NCBI RefSeq assembly: GCF_004209755.1
Contig: NZ_CP035913.1
Span: 3,100,001 to 3,164,000, forward strand
Direction: 5' to 3'
Length of the DNA stretch: 64,000 bases
From: Pseudoduganella lutea
GTDB lineage: Bacteria > Pseudomonadota > Gammaproteobacteria > Burkholderiales > Burkholderiaceae_D
This document shows, one piece after another, positions 55,184 through 63,858 of this stretch. The notes under the pieces were generated by a model. That model was not told where the DNA came from and searched no databases. It saw only the letters and a program-made list of their open reading frames with translations. The position numbers and the translations under genes are program-made. Positions within the stretch are counted from its first letter, which is position 1. Every line of letters starts with the position of its first letter.

Positions 55184-55268
55184 TTCCAGGAAATGTTCCA
55201 GAAAAACCGGTGACAGACACCGGTTTTCAGGAAATATTTCAAAAATACCGGTGTCTGTCACCGGTTTT
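55184..55268. repeat. CCGGTGTCTGTCACCGG palindromic repeat element
   Basis: Two direct repeats of about 41 bases start TTCCAGGAAAT (55184) and TTTCAGGAAAT (55225) and end in reverse-complementary palindromes: CCGGTGACAGACACCGG (55207-55223) and CCGGTGTCTGTCACCGG (55248-55264). Each contains its own hairpin (AAAACCGGTG/CACCGGTTTT). It lies between convergent fnr and fixH and includes the fixH stop codon, so it may act as a two-way terminator. Confidence 0.88.
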
Positions 55269-55764
55269 GCCCTGACGCCAGCGAGGCTGTCCGCTGCGCT
55301 GGCCATAGCCATTGGCCCTCCAGGCGCCACGTCCGCTTGTCATCTTCCACCAGCACGGTCCAGCGGCTGCGCTCGAGCAGCGGCAGGGACACGGCGAAGT
55401 CGCCCTTGTCGTCGGGGCGCACCAGCAGCCGCAAGTCCTTTTCCGGCTGCGTGGCGTGGGCCAGGTGCACCTGCAGAGCACCGTGCAAGGGCACGGCGGC
55501 CGACAGTCGGCCCTGCAGCACGCCGTGCGCGGCATCGTAGCGCAGCGTGACGGCGGCACCCAGCGTGGCGGCGGCGCGGTCGCGCCGCAAGTCCTGGTTG
55601 ATCGCCTTGCCGCGCTTGTAGTAGTCGCCGACCACCAGCGCATCCGGCTGCGCGAAGGCCAGCCAGGCCGTGCCGAAGCCGGCGACCAGCACGATGGCCG
55701 GGCCGGCCATCAGCAGCCAGGGCCACCGTTCGCGGTACCACGGCGTGGCGGAAATCGTCTGCAT
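55258..55764 (-). CDS. fixH: FixH-family cbb3 oxidase assembly protein
   Basis: This 168-residue protein has one N-terminal membrane helix (about 15-37; WPWLLMAGPAIVLVAGFGTAW) and a periplasmic domain with VVGDYYKRGKAINQDLRRD, the FixH/CcoH hallmark. FixH assists maturation of the cbb3 oxidase, probably with CcoG and CcoI in copper delivery. The start at 55764 has GGAG six bases upstream and follows ccoG after 11 bases. Its last codons and stop (ending NR) lie within a palindromic repeat, so the natural C-terminus may have been altered. Confidence 0.9.
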   Translation of the reverse strand: MQTISATPWYRERWPWLLMAGPAIVLVAGFGTAWLAFAQPDALVVGDYYKRGKAINQDLRRDRAAATLGAAVTLRYDAAHGVLQGRLSAAVPLHGALQVHLAHATQPEKDLRLLVRPDDKGDFAVSLPLLERSRWTVLVEDDKRTWRLEGQWLWPAQRTASLASGQNR

Positions 55765-55775
55765 GCCTGTCTCCT

Positions 55776-57149
55776 TCAGCGCGGCACGATGAACACCGCG
55801 CGCTCTGTCACGGCGAGGTGCGCGTCGCCCAGCGCCGTCACCGTGAATGCGATGTCGTTGGAACCGGCATGGCCCGCGCCATGGGGTGCCTGCACCCGCA
55901 CCGGAATGGCACGTGTTTCGGTGGCAGCCAGCGCGACGACGCCGCCGCTGGCCAGCGCCAGGCCGGGCAGGCCGGCGACCGCGATACGGTAGCGGCGCGG
56001 CTGTTCGGCCGTGTTCATCACCTGCAGCCGGTACACGTTCTCGATCGCGCCGCCGTCGACTTCGCGGCCCATCGAGCCACGGTCGCGGATCACGTCCACC
56101 TTGAGGGGGATGCGCGTGGACAGTGCGAAGCCGGTGGCGAAGCACGCCACCAGCAGCGCGGCGCAATAGACCAGCACGCGCGGGCGCAATGCGCGTTGCC
56201 GCAGCTGCGCCGCCGGCAGGTTCGACGCCATGGCGCGGTCCGTGCTGTAGCGAATCAGGCCGCGCGGCTGGCCCGTCCTGTCCATCACGCCGTCGCAGGC
56301 ATCCACACAGGCTGCGCAGCCGATGCATTCGTATTGCAGCCCGTCGCGGATGTCGATGCCGGTCGGGCACACCTGCACGCACATCGTGCAGTCGATGCAG
56401 GCCCCGTTCGTGGATTTTTTTCCACGCGGTTCGCCGCGCCGCATGTCATAGGTGATGATCAAGGTATCGCGATCGAACATCGCGCTCTGGAAACGGGCGT
56501 AGGGGCACATGTACTTGCACACCTGTTCGCGCAGCCAGCCGGCGTTGCCGTATGTGGCGAAGCCGTAGAACAGCACCCAGAACCATTCCCACGGCCCCAG
56601 CGACAGCGTGGCCACGCCGGTACCCAGTTCGCGCACCGGCGTGAAGTAGCCGACAAAGGTGAAACCCGTCCACAGCGCCACGGCACCCCAGGCGAGATGC
56701 TTGGCGGTGCGCTTGCCGGACTTGCGCAGCGACGGGCCTTGCCGGTCCAGCGCGATGCGCGCCGCGCGCGATCCCTCGATCCTGCGCTCGATCCACAGGA
56801 AGATCGACGTGTACACCGTTTGCGGGCAGGCGAAGCCGCACCACACGCGGCCCGCCACGGCCGTCACGAGGAACAGCCCCCATGCGCAGATGACCAGCAG
56901 CGCCGCCAGGTAGATGAAATCCTGCGGCCACAGCACCAGGCCGAACAGGTAGAACTTGCGTGTACCCAGGTCGAACAGCACGGCCTGGCGGCCGTTCCAC
57001 GTGAGCCATGGCGTGGCGTAGTAGGCCAGCTGCGTGAGCCACAGGCACAGCCAGCGCAGGCGCGCGAAGCGGCCATCCGTTTCGCGCGGATGGATCGGCT
57101 GGCGCTTCTCGTACATGCGGATGACCTGTTCGGGGGCCGGAGCATTCAT
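55776..57149 (-). CDS. ccoG: cbb3 oxidase accessory protein CcoG (FixG)
   Basis: This 457-residue membrane iron-sulfur protein has about five helices and two ferredoxin-type cluster motifs: CIDCTMCVQVCPTG and CIGCAACVDACD (near residues 258-295). It ends in an Ig-like FixG C-terminal domain (GGAIENVYRLQVMNTAEQPRRY). CcoG is thought to reduce Cu(II) for insertion into the CuB site of CcoN. It begins 3 bases after ccoP and is followed by fixH. Confidence 0.95.
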   Translation of the reverse strand: MNAPAPEQVIRMYEKRQPIHPRETDGRFARLRWLCLWLTQLAYYATPWLTWNGRQAVLFDLGTRKFYLFGLVLWPQDFIYLAALLVICAWGLFLVTAVAGRVWCGFACPQTVYTSIFLWIERRIEGSRAARIALDRQGPSLRKSGKRTAKHLAWGAVALWTGFTFVGYFTPVRELGTGVATLSLGPWEWFWVLFYGFATYGNAGWLREQVCKYMCPYARFQSAMFDRDTLIITYDMRRGEPRGKKSTNGACIDCTMCVQVCPTGIDIRDGLQYECIGCAACVDACDGVMDRTGQPRGLIRYSTDRAMASNLPAAQLRQRALRPRVLVYCAALLVACFATGFALSTRIPLKVDVIRDRGSMGREVDGGAIENVYRLQVMNTAEQPRRYRIAVAGLPGLALASGGVVALAATETRAIPVRVQAPHGAGHAGSNDIAFTVTALGDAHLAVTERAVFIVPR

Positions 57150-57152
57150 GGC

Positions 57153-58061
57153 TTACTCCGTCGGGTTGGACAGGCCCCACACGTAGGCGGCCAGCACGTG
57201 CGCCTTGCCTTCGCCGAGGAAGTCGCCGAAGGCCGGCATCGTGTTGTCGCGGCCCTTGCGGATGGTGTCCATGATCGTCTCGGCGCTGCCGCCGTACAGC
57301 CAGGTCTTGTCCGCCAGGTTCGGCGCGCCGAGCGCGGGGTTGCCGGTGCCGCCGGCGCCATGGCAGGCCATGCAGGCGGCGAACTTGCCCTTGCCGAACA
57401 CGCTCTTGATCGGATCGGCCGCGCGGCTGCCGGAAAGGCTCAGTACATAGTGGGCCACGTTCTCGATGTCCTTGTCCGATCCCAGCGCCGCGCCCATCGG
57501 GGGCATCACGCCGTGGCGGCCGTTCATGATTGTCTGCCTGATCGCCTCCGGCGTGCCGCCGTGCAGCCAGTCCCTGTCCGTCAGGTTCGGATAGCCCTTG
57601 TTGCCGCGCGCATCCGAGCCGTGGCACTGGGCGCAATAGGTGAGGAACAGCCGCTCGCCCATCGCGCGCGCCTGCGGATCGGCAGCCACCGCCTTCACGT
57701 CCTGCCGGCGGTATTTGTCGAACAGCGGGCCGTAGGCATCCTTCGCCTTTGCCAGCTCGGCCTTGTACTGGCCGGACGATTGCCATCCCAGCTTGCCGGC
57801 ATAGGTGCCCAGGCCCGGGTACAGGAACAGGTAGGCGGCGGCGAACACGATCGTGATGTAGAACAGCCACATCCACCAGCGGGGCATCGGCGTGTTCAGC
57901 TCCGTCAGGTCGTCGTCCCACACGTGACCGGTGGTTTCCACTTTGCCGGCGGGTGCCTTGAACGTGGATTGGGTGTACAGCAGCACGCCGCAGCCCAGGA
58001 TGCCCAGCACCGTCAGCACGACGATGTACAGGTCCCAGAAATCGCTGGTGAAATCAGCCAT
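57153..58061 (-). CDS. ccoP: cbb3 cytochrome oxidase subunit III, diheme CcoP
   Basis: This 302-residue membrane-anchored diheme c subunit has CxxCH sites in CAQCH and CMACH, and axial Met in GVMPPMGA and NTMPAFGDF. Helices lie near residues 10-30 and about 60-80 (WWMWLFYITIVFAAAYLFL). It passes electrons from cytochrome c to CcoO/CcoN. The start at 58061 (MADFTSDFWDLYIVVLTV) overlaps the end of ccoQ by 8 bases (ccoQ ends at 58054). Confidence 0.96.
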   Translation of the reverse strand: MADFTSDFWDLYIVVLTVLGILGCGVLLYTQSTFKAPAGKVETTGHVWDDDLTELNTPMPRWWMWLFYITIVFAAAYLFLYPGLGTYAGKLGWQSSGQYKAELAKAKDAYGPLFDKYRRQDVKAVAADPQARAMGERLFLTYCAQCHGSDARGNKGYPNLTDRDWLHGGTPEAIRQTIMNGRHGVMPPMGAALGSDKDIENVAHYVLSLSGSRAADPIKSVFGKGKFAACMACHGAGGTGNPALGAPNLADKTWLYGGSAETIMDTIRKGRDNTMPAFGDFLGEGKAHVLAAYVWGLSNPTE

Positions 58062-58218
58062 CGTGCTTCTCCTCGTCCGCAAAGGGTAGTTGCGCCGCCT
58101 GCGCGAAGTCGCGCTGCTTGCGCGCGGACCAGGCCCACGTGCAGATGCCGGCGAAGGTGACGAACGAGACCACCGTCATCACGCTGCTCGCCCCGTCGAA
58201 AATGTGTTCGATGTTCAT
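58054..58218 (-). CDS. ccoQ: cbb3 oxidase small subunit CcoQ
   Basis: A 54-residue one-helix protein (MNIEHIFDGASSVMTVVSFV), with the helix at about 13-31 followed by SARKQRDFAQAAQLPFADEE, the CcoQ/FixQ pattern. CcoQ stabilises the oxidase, chiefly its CcoP subunit. It lies between ccoO (stop 4 bases upstream) and ccoP (8-base overlap), its canonical place. Confidence 0.92.
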   Translation of the reverse strand: MNIEHIFDGASSVMTVVSFVTFAGICTWAWSARKQRDFAQAAQLPFADEEKHDG

Positions 58219-58221
58219 GGT

Positions 58222-58848
58222 TCAGTTCCTCGACTTGATGAGGGTCCCAAGCCCCTGCAGGTAGGCGACCAGTGCGTCTTCTTCCGTCTTTTCCGCCAGC
58301 GCGGCCGGGGCGGCGGCGATCTCGGCGTCGGTATAGCCGTCGCCGAGGCGCTGCAATGCGCGCAGCCGTGGCACGATGTCCTGCGGCGCCAGCTTCGTCT
58401 GCGCCAGCCACGGATAGCCGGGCATGTTCGATTCGGGCACCATGTCGCGCGGGTTGCGCAGGTGCGTGCGGTGCCATTCGTCGCTGTAGCGGGCGCCAAC
58501 GCGCGCCAGGTCCGGGCCGGTGCGCTTCGAGCCCCACTGGAAGGGGCGGTCGAACACGAACTCGCCGGCTACCGAGTAGTGGCCATAGCGCTCGGTCTCG
58601 GCCCGGAAGGGGCGCACCATCTGCGAATGGCAGGCGTAGCAGCCTTCGCGCACGTAGATGTCGCGGCCCGCCAGGCGCAGTGGCGAGTAGCGTTCCAGGC
58701 CGGCCACCGGTTCCGTCGTCGAGCGCTGGAAGAACAGCGGCACGATCTCCACGGCGCCGCCCACGGATACCACCAGCGTGACCAGCGCGATCAGCAGCCA
58801 GGGGTTCTTCTCGATCCATTCGTGCGAAAAATTGCGGAACAGTTTCAT
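58222..58848 (-). CDS. ccoO: cbb3 cytochrome oxidase subunit II, monoheme CcoO
   Basis: This 208-residue subunit has one N-terminal helix (about 17-38), heme c site [12 protein letters not shown] and axial Met in [12 protein letters not shown]. It forwards electrons from CcoP to the binuclear centre in CcoN. It starts 7 bases after ccoN and is followed by ccoQ. Confidence 0.97.
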   Translation of the reverse strand: MKLFRNFSHEWIEKNPWLLIALVTLVVSVGGAVEIVPLFFQRSTTEPVAGLERYSPLRLAGRDIYVREGCYACHSQMVRPFRAETERYGHYSVAGEFVFDRPFQWGSKRTGPDLARVGARYSDEWHRTHLRNPRDMVPESNMPGYPWLAQTKLAPQDIVPRLRALQRLGDGYTDAEIAAAPAALAEKTEEDALVAYLQGLGTLIKSRN

Positions 58849-58855
58849 GGTGTCC

Positions 58856-60271
58856 TCACGCGGCTTTCAGTTGCGGGATGGTGGCCGCCGGCACGTCGCG
58901 GCCGCGCAGGGTCATCCAGGTGTTGTAGGCCATGATCGCCATGCCGGCCAGGTACAGCGTGCCGCCGGCGAAGCGCACCACGTAATACGGGTAGGTGGCC
59001 TTCACGCTCTCGACGAAGGTGTAGGTGAGCGTGCCGTCGGGGTTTACGGCGCGCCACATCAGGCCCTGCATCACGCCGGCGATCCACATCGCGGCGATGT
59101 ACAGCACGACGCCGATGGTGGCGACCCAGAAGTGCAGGTCCACCAGCTGCGTGCTGTACATGTTCGTGCGGCCGGCAAGGCGCGGCAGCAGGTAGTAGAT
59201 GGACCCCATCGTGATGAAGCCCACCCAGCCGAGCGCACCGCCGTGCACGTGGGCGATGCCCCAGTCGGTGTAGTGGGACAGCGCGTTGATGGCCTTGATG
59301 GACATCATCGGGCCTTCGAACGTGGCCATGCCATAGAACGACAGCGACACGATCATGAACTTCAGGATCGGGTCCGTGCGCAGCTTGTGCCATGCGCCGG
59401 ACAGCGTCATGATCCCGTTGATCATGCCGCCCCACGATGGCGCCAGCAGGATCAGCGAGAACACCATGCCGAGCGACTGCGTCCAGTCGGGCAGGGCGGT
59501 GTAGTGCAGGTGGTGCGGGCCGGCCCACATGTAGGTGAAGATCAGCGCCCAGAAGTGCACGATCGACAGGCGGTACGAGTACACGGGGCGCCCGGCCTGT
59601 TTCGGGATGAAGTAGTACACCATGCCCAGGTAGCCGGCCGTGAGGATGAAGCCCACGGCGTTGTGGCCATACCACCACTGGATCATCGCGTCCTGCACGC
59701 CCGAGTACATCGAATACGATTTCGTCAGCGTGGCGGGCATCACCATGCCGTTCACGACGTGCAGCAGCGTGACGGCGAGGATGTAGCCGCCGAAGAACCA
59801 GTTGGCCACGTAGATGTGCTGCACCTTGCGCCTGACGATGGTGCCGAAGAACACCACGGCATAGGCGATCCACACCACGGCGATCAGGATCGCGATCGGC
59901 CATTCCAGCTCGGCGTATTCCTTGCCGCGCGTGAGGCCCATCGGCAGCGTGACCACGGCCGACACGATCACCGCCTGCCAGCCCCAGAACGTGAAGGCGG
60001 CCAGGCGGTCCGAGAACAACCGCACCTGGCACGTGCGCTGCACCACGTAGTACGACGTGGCGAACAGGCCGGAGATGCCGAAGGCGAAGATGACGCCGTT
60101 CGTGTGCAGCGGGCGCAGACGGCCGTAGCTGAGCCACGGCACGTCGAAATTGAGCGCGGGCCAGGCCAGCTGTGCGGCGATGACCACGCCGACCAGCATG
60201 CCGACGACGCCCCACAGCACCGTCGCGATCGCGAACTGCTTCACGACCTTGTAGTTGTAGTTCTGTTCCAA
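58856..60271 (-). CDS. ccoN: cbb3 cytochrome oxidase catalytic subunit CcoN
   Basis: This 471-residue catalytic subunit (heme b, high-spin heme b3 and CuB) has about 12 helices. Conserved segments include [20 protein letters not shown] and [15 protein letters not shown] with CuB histidines, and [12 protein letters not shown] with heme ligands. It reduces oxygen at high affinity and pumps protons, allowing respiration at low oxygen. It begins the ccoNOQP operon, with an FNR box about 67 bases upstream of its start. Confidence 0.97.
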   Translation of the reverse strand: MEQNYNYKVVKQFAIATVLWGVVGMLVGVVIAAQLAWPALNFDVPWLSYGRLRPLHTNGVIFAFGISGLFATSYYVVQRTCQVRLFSDRLAAFTFWGWQAVIVSAVVTLPMGLTRGKEYAELEWPIAILIAVVWIAYAVVFFGTIVRRKVQHIYVANWFFGGYILAVTLLHVVNGMVMPATLTKSYSMYSGVQDAMIQWWYGHNAVGFILTAGYLGMVYYFIPKQAGRPVYSYRLSIVHFWALIFTYMWAGPHHLHYTALPDWTQSLGMVFSLILLAPSWGGMINGIMTLSGAWHKLRTDPILKFMIVSLSFYGMATFEGPMMSIKAINALSHYTDWGIAHVHGGALGWVGFITMGSIYYLLPRLAGRTNMYSTQLVDLHFWVATIGVVLYIAAMWIAGVMQGLMWRAVNPDGTLTYTFVESVKATYPYYVVRFAGGTLYLAGMAIMAYNTWMTLRGRDVPAATIPQLKAA

Positions 60272-60337
60272 TTGAACACCCCCGGGTTATCTGTCTTGAT
60301 ATGCCTCGGAGGTTACGCAGTGGGGTACCTAAAAACT

Positions 60338-60351
60338 TTGACCTAAGTCAA
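60338..60351. promoter_or_regulatory. FNR box upstream of ccoN
   Basis: TTGACCTAAGTCAA is a perfect palindrome of the form TTGAC-N4-GTCAA, close to the FNR consensus TTGAT-N4-ATCAA. It lies about 67 bases before ccoN and fits activation by the FNR protein of this locus. Confidence 0.86.
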
Positions 60352-60388
60352 AATTGACCAAGTGCATCACCAGTGTTGTAAAAATCTT

Positions 60389-60478
60389 GGGGACTGTCCC
60401 TCCCACGGGGACTGCCCCTCCAGAGGGGACTGTCCCGGAGGTAGGGACTGTCCCTGCTGTTGTTTTGTGACCAGCTCG
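60389..60478. repeat. GGGACTGTCCC palindromic repeat element, copy 2 (four units)
   Basis: Units of GGGACTGTCCC or GGGACTGCCCC start at 60389, 60407, 60425 and 60443, exactly 18 bases apart. The right end TTGTTTTGTGACCAGCTCG is shared with the element at 41.3 kb (one difference). It separates ccoS from the ccoN promoter, 15 bases from the ccoS stop. Confidence 0.88.
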
Positions 60479-60492
60479 GCCGTTGTGGATGA

Positions 60493-60636
60493 TCAGTGGT
60501 CGTCGTCTTGCAGGATGCGCAGGGCGGGGCCTTCGAGGTCGTCGAACTGGCCGGCGTCGGAAGCCTTGAAGAAGAGCCACAGGGCGCCGAAGACGAGCGC
60601 GATGGACAGGGGGACGAGCAGATACAGCGATTCCAT
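60493..60636 (-). CDS. ccoS: cbb3 oxidase maturation protein CcoS
   Basis: This 47-residue one-helix protein (MESLYLLVPLSIALVFGALW) followed by SDAGQFDDLEGPALRILQDD matches the CcoS family well, including the FDDLEGPA core. CcoS is needed for insertion of heme and copper cofactors into CcoN. It follows ccoI after 12 bases on the minus strand, as in ccoGHIS clusters. Confidence 0.92.
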   Translation of the reverse strand: MESLYLLVPLSIALVFGALWLFFKASDAGQFDDLEGPALRILQDDDH

Positions 60637-60648
60637 CGAGGCCTTTCG

Positions 60649-63072
60649 TTACCGGTAGCGCAGCCGCAGCGCGTTGAGGATCACCAGCGCGGAGCTGGCG
60701 GCCATGCCGACGCCGGACAGCCACGGCCCGAGCAGCCCGATCGCGGCGGCGGGGATGGCGACGGCGTTGTACACGCAGGCCCAGGCAAGGTTCTGGCGGA
60801 TCACGCGCATCGCCGCACCGGCGGTGGCCGCAGCATCGGCGACGAGGCCGAGCCGGCCGTGCAGCAGCACGGCGTCGGCATGCACCTGCGCCAGCTCGGC
60901 GCCGCCGCCCATCGCGAACGACACGTCGGCGGCGGAAAGCACGGCGGCATCGTTGATGCCATCGCCCACCATGGCGACGATGGCGCCCTCGCGCTGCAAC
61001 CGCTGCACGTAATCGAGCTTGCGCGCGGGCAGGCAGTCGCCGATTGCCGTGCCGATCCCCAGCCGTGCCGCCACCGCATCGGCCACCACCTGCCGGTCGC
61101 CGGACAGCAGGATCACCTGCTTGCCCTGCGCGCGGAAGTGCGCAATGGTGGCTTGTGCATCCGGCCGCAAGGGATCGGTGATCGCGAAGCAGGCCAGCCA
61201 CTGGCCGTCGGTGCCGAGATAGACAGCCGTGGTGTCGGGCTCCGCCGGTGGTGGCGTGCCGCCGGCCATGGCGGCGACGAAGTTGCCATTGCCGAGCCGG
61301 TAGCGCCGGCCCCGCACCGTGCCTTCCATGCCCATGCCGGGCGTTTCCGACAACCCGGTGGCGGGCCAGCCATGCCAGGCAAGTTTTTCGCCCAGCGCCA
61401 CGATGGCCCGCCCCACCGGATGCAGGCTGGCTTTTTCCAATGCGGTGGCGATGGCGATGCAGGCATCGCGGTCGATATCGCCATGTGCCTGTACCGACTG
61501 CACCGCTGGGCAGCCGGCGGTCAGCGTGCCCGTCTTGTCGAACACGACATGCGTGGCACGGTGCAGCGTTTCCAGCACGTGCGGCTGCATCACCAGCACG
61601 CCCTTGCCCAGCAAGGCGTCGGTGGCGGCGGCCAGCGCGGAAGGCGTGGCCAGCGACAGCGCGCACGGGCACGACACGACCAGCACGGCGATCGCCACCG
61701 GCCATGCGCGCGCCGGGTCGACGAAGTGCCACGCCACGCCTGCCAGCAACGCCAGCAGCAGCAGGGCCGCAGTGAAGCGCGACGCAACCTGGTCGGCCCA
61801 TTGCGCAATGCGCGGCTTGGCGCCGCCGGCCCGTTCGACCAGGTTCAGCAGCCCGGACAGCGTGCTCTCCGCCACCGGCTTCGTCACGCGCAGCACCACT
61901 GCGCCACTGGCGTTGATGGCGCCTCCGGGCACGTGCTCGCCCGGGGCCCGCGGCTGCGGTGCCGATTCGCCGGTGAGCAGCGCCAGGTCGACGCACGTGC
62001 GGCCTTCGGCGATGATGCCGTCCGCCGCGAACGCCTCGCCGGTGCGCACGAACACATGGTCGCCCGCCACCAGCGTGGCCGCGGCGACGACGCTGGTCTT
62101 GCCCGATCCCGGCCAGCTGGCAAAGCGCGTGGCCGCGGCGGGCAGGCCATGGCGCATGCGCTCGAGGGTTCCCGCCGCCTTGCGCCGCGCATGCAGTTCC
62201 AGCCAGCGGCTGGCCAGCAGCAGGAACACGAACATGGTGACGGAATCGAAATACGTGTCGCCCGTACCCCGCACGGTGGCCGCCACGCTGCCGCCGAATG
62301 CCGCGGCGATGCCCAGCGCCACCGGCACATCCATCCCCACTGCGCGGGCACGCAGGCTGGCCAAAGCACCCAGGAAGAAAGGCTGCGCCGAATAGACGAC
62401 GGCGGGGATCGTCAGCAGCAGGCTGGCCCAGCGCATCAGGGCGGCCATGTCAGCATCGAGCATGCCATCGCCGGCAAGGTAGGCGGGCGCCACATACATC
62501 ATCACCTGCATCATGGACAGGCCGGCCACGAACAACTGCCGGCCCAGCGTGCGTGCCGCCTTGCGCAGCTGTTCTTCATGGCGCGCGGTATCGTACGGCC
62601 ACGCGGCATAGCCGATCGTGCGCAGCGCATGCAGGAGGGCGGAAAGTTCCACCCGGCCGGGATGCCAGCGCACGGTCAGCCGTTCGGTTGCCACGTTCAG
62701 GCTGGCCAGCGTCACGCCGGGCAGCGCCAGCAGCCGTCCTTCGACGAGCCACACGCAGGCCGCGCAGCGGATGCCTTCGACCAGCAGCACGGCTTCCATG
62801 CCGCCGTCTTCCGCGACGAAACGGCTGTCGCCGTCATACAGGCGCAGCTCGGGGGGGACACAAACGGCATCGGCGCCATCGGCCGTGGCGGCAAAGCCCG
62901 TGCGGTCGCTGTAGTAGCCTGCCTGGCCGATGTCGACAATCGTTTGAGCGACCGCCGCGCAGCCGGGGCAGCACATGTCGCGCGGCGCGCCATCGATCTG
63001 CACGTGCCAGTCCGAACCCGCAGGTACCGGCAAGCCGCAGTGGAAGCATTGCGGTTTCGGCACGGCGTTCAT
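60649..63072 (-). CDS. ccoI: Copper-transporting P-type ATPase CcoI
   Basis: This 807-residue P1B-ATPase has an N-terminal Cys-rich segment (CFHCGLPVPAG, CCPGCAAVAQTIV), one heavy-metal-associated domain (GIRCAACVWLVEG), the ion channel motif SCPCAL, phosphorylation site DKTGTLTAG, and VGDGINDAAVL. With ccoS behind it and cbb3 genes next, it is the copper exporter that supplies CuB assembly rather than a detoxification pump. The start at 63072 overlaps the TauE/SafE-type gene by four bases (ATGA). Confidence 0.95.
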   Translation of the reverse strand: MNAVPKPQCFHCGLPVPAGSDWHVQIDGAPRDMCCPGCAAVAQTIVDIGQAGYYSDRTGFAATADGADAVCVPPELRLYDGDSRFVAEDGGMEAVLLVEGIRCAACVWLVEGRLLALPGVTLASLNVATERLTVRWHPGRVELSALLHALRTIGYAAWPYDTARHEEQLRKAARTLGRQLFVAGLSMMQVMMYVAPAYLAGDGMLDADMAALMRWASLLLTIPAVVYSAQPFFLGALASLRARAVGMDVPVALGIAAAFGGSVAATVRGTGDTYFDSVTMFVFLLLASRWLELHARRKAAGTLERMRHGLPAAATRFASWPGSGKTSVVAAATLVAGDHVFVRTGEAFAADGIIAEGRTCVDLALLTGESAPQPRAPGEHVPGGAINASGAVVLRVTKPVAESTLSGLLNLVERAGGAKPRIAQWADQVASRFTAALLLLALLAGVAWHFVDPARAWPVAIAVLVVSCPCALSLATPSALAAATDALLGKGVLVMQPHVLETLHRATHVVFDKTGTLTAGCPAVQSVQAHGDIDRDACIAIATALEKASLHPVGRAIVALGEKLAWHGWPATGLSETPGMGMEGTVRGRRYRLGNGNFVAAMAGGTPPPAEPDTTAVYLGTDGQWLACFAITDPLRPDAQATIAHFRAQGKQVILLSGDRQVVADAVAARLGIGTAIGDCLPARKLDYVQRLQREGAIVAMVGDGINDAAVLSAADVSFAMGGGAELAQVHADAVLLHGRLGLVADAAATAGAAMRVIRQNLAWACVYNAVAIPAAAIGLLGPWLSGVGMAASSALVILNALRLRYR

Positions 63073-63839
63073 GCCGGCGCCACCAGGCACAAGGCATCGA
63101 GCCAGCCGTGCGGCAGCCCCGCGGCATGGCGCACCAGGCCCAGCACGCCGAAGCCCAGCACCAGCACGCCGCAGGCGGCACGCACGGCGGGCCGCTGCAT
63201 CGCCTGGCGCAGCCATGCGCCGGCCAGGCCGAGTGCCAGCAGCATCGGCACCGTGCCCAGGCCGAACGCCAGCATCACGGTGGCGCCGCCCGTGGCGGAA
63301 CCGGCCAGTAGCGCCGTCAGCAGCACGCTGTACACCATGCCGCACGGTACCCAGCCCCACAGCGCGCCCAGCGCAAATGCCTTCGGCAGCGTATCGGCCG
63401 GCAGCAGGTAGCGCATCGCCGGCAGCAGCCGGCGCCACAGCACGTTGCCGGCCGCTTCCACACGCGCCAGTCCGTGCCAGGCATTCATCAGGTAAAGCCC
63501 GAGCGCCATGAGCATGGCATTGGCCAGCAGGTAGGCGATTGCCTGCCAGCGCGCCGCAAAGGCCAGTGTGCCCGCGCCGTTCACCAGCGCGCCGGCCAGG
63601 GCGCCGGCCAGCATGTAGCTGGCGATGCGCCCCGCGTTATAGGTCAGCACGCGCGCGGCGCCGTCGAGATCGATCGCCGGAAAGGTGGAGGTGTCCGGTA
63701 CGATCCGGATCGTGCGCCGCGGTACGGATGGTTTTAATGCCCCGCTCAGCGCGCCCACGATGCCGCCGCACATGCCGACGCAGTGCACGCTGCCGGCCAG
63801 GCCGACGGCGAACACGGGGAGCAGATTCAGCGCGCTCAT
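63069..63839 (-). CDS. SafE/TauE-like membrane protein of cbb3 assembly locus
   Basis: This 256-residue membrane protein with about six helices has GLAGSVHCVGMCGGIVGAL at the N-terminus and WGWVPCGMVYSVL in the middle, the paired His/Cys/Met motifs of the sulfite exporter TauE/SafE-type family found next to ccoI. These Cys and Met residues suggest copper handling. It is coupled to ccoI by an ATGA overlap. A sulfite-export role is not supported; involvement in cbb3 assembly is inference. Confidence 0.85.
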   Translation of the reverse strand: MSALNLLPVFAVGLAGSVHCVGMCGGIVGALSGALKPSVPRRTIRIVPDTSTFPAIDLDGAARVLTYNAGRIASYMLAGALAGALVNGAGTLAFAARWQAIAYLLANAMLMALGLYLMNAWHGLARVEAAGNVLWRRLLPAMRYLLPADTLPKAFALGALWGWVPCGMVYSVLLTALLAGSATGGATVMLAFGLGTVPMLLALGLAGAWLRQAMQRPAVRAACGVLVLGFGVLGLVRHAAGLPHGWLDALCLVAPA

Positions 63840-63858
63840 GCCTGCCTCTCGCCGCCGG

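Noticed and set aside
60496..63411. A 971-residue plus-strand frame opposite ccoI
   Set aside because: It is a His/Gln/Arg-rich shadow of the P-type ATPase gene, which has all catalytic motifs in the other strand.
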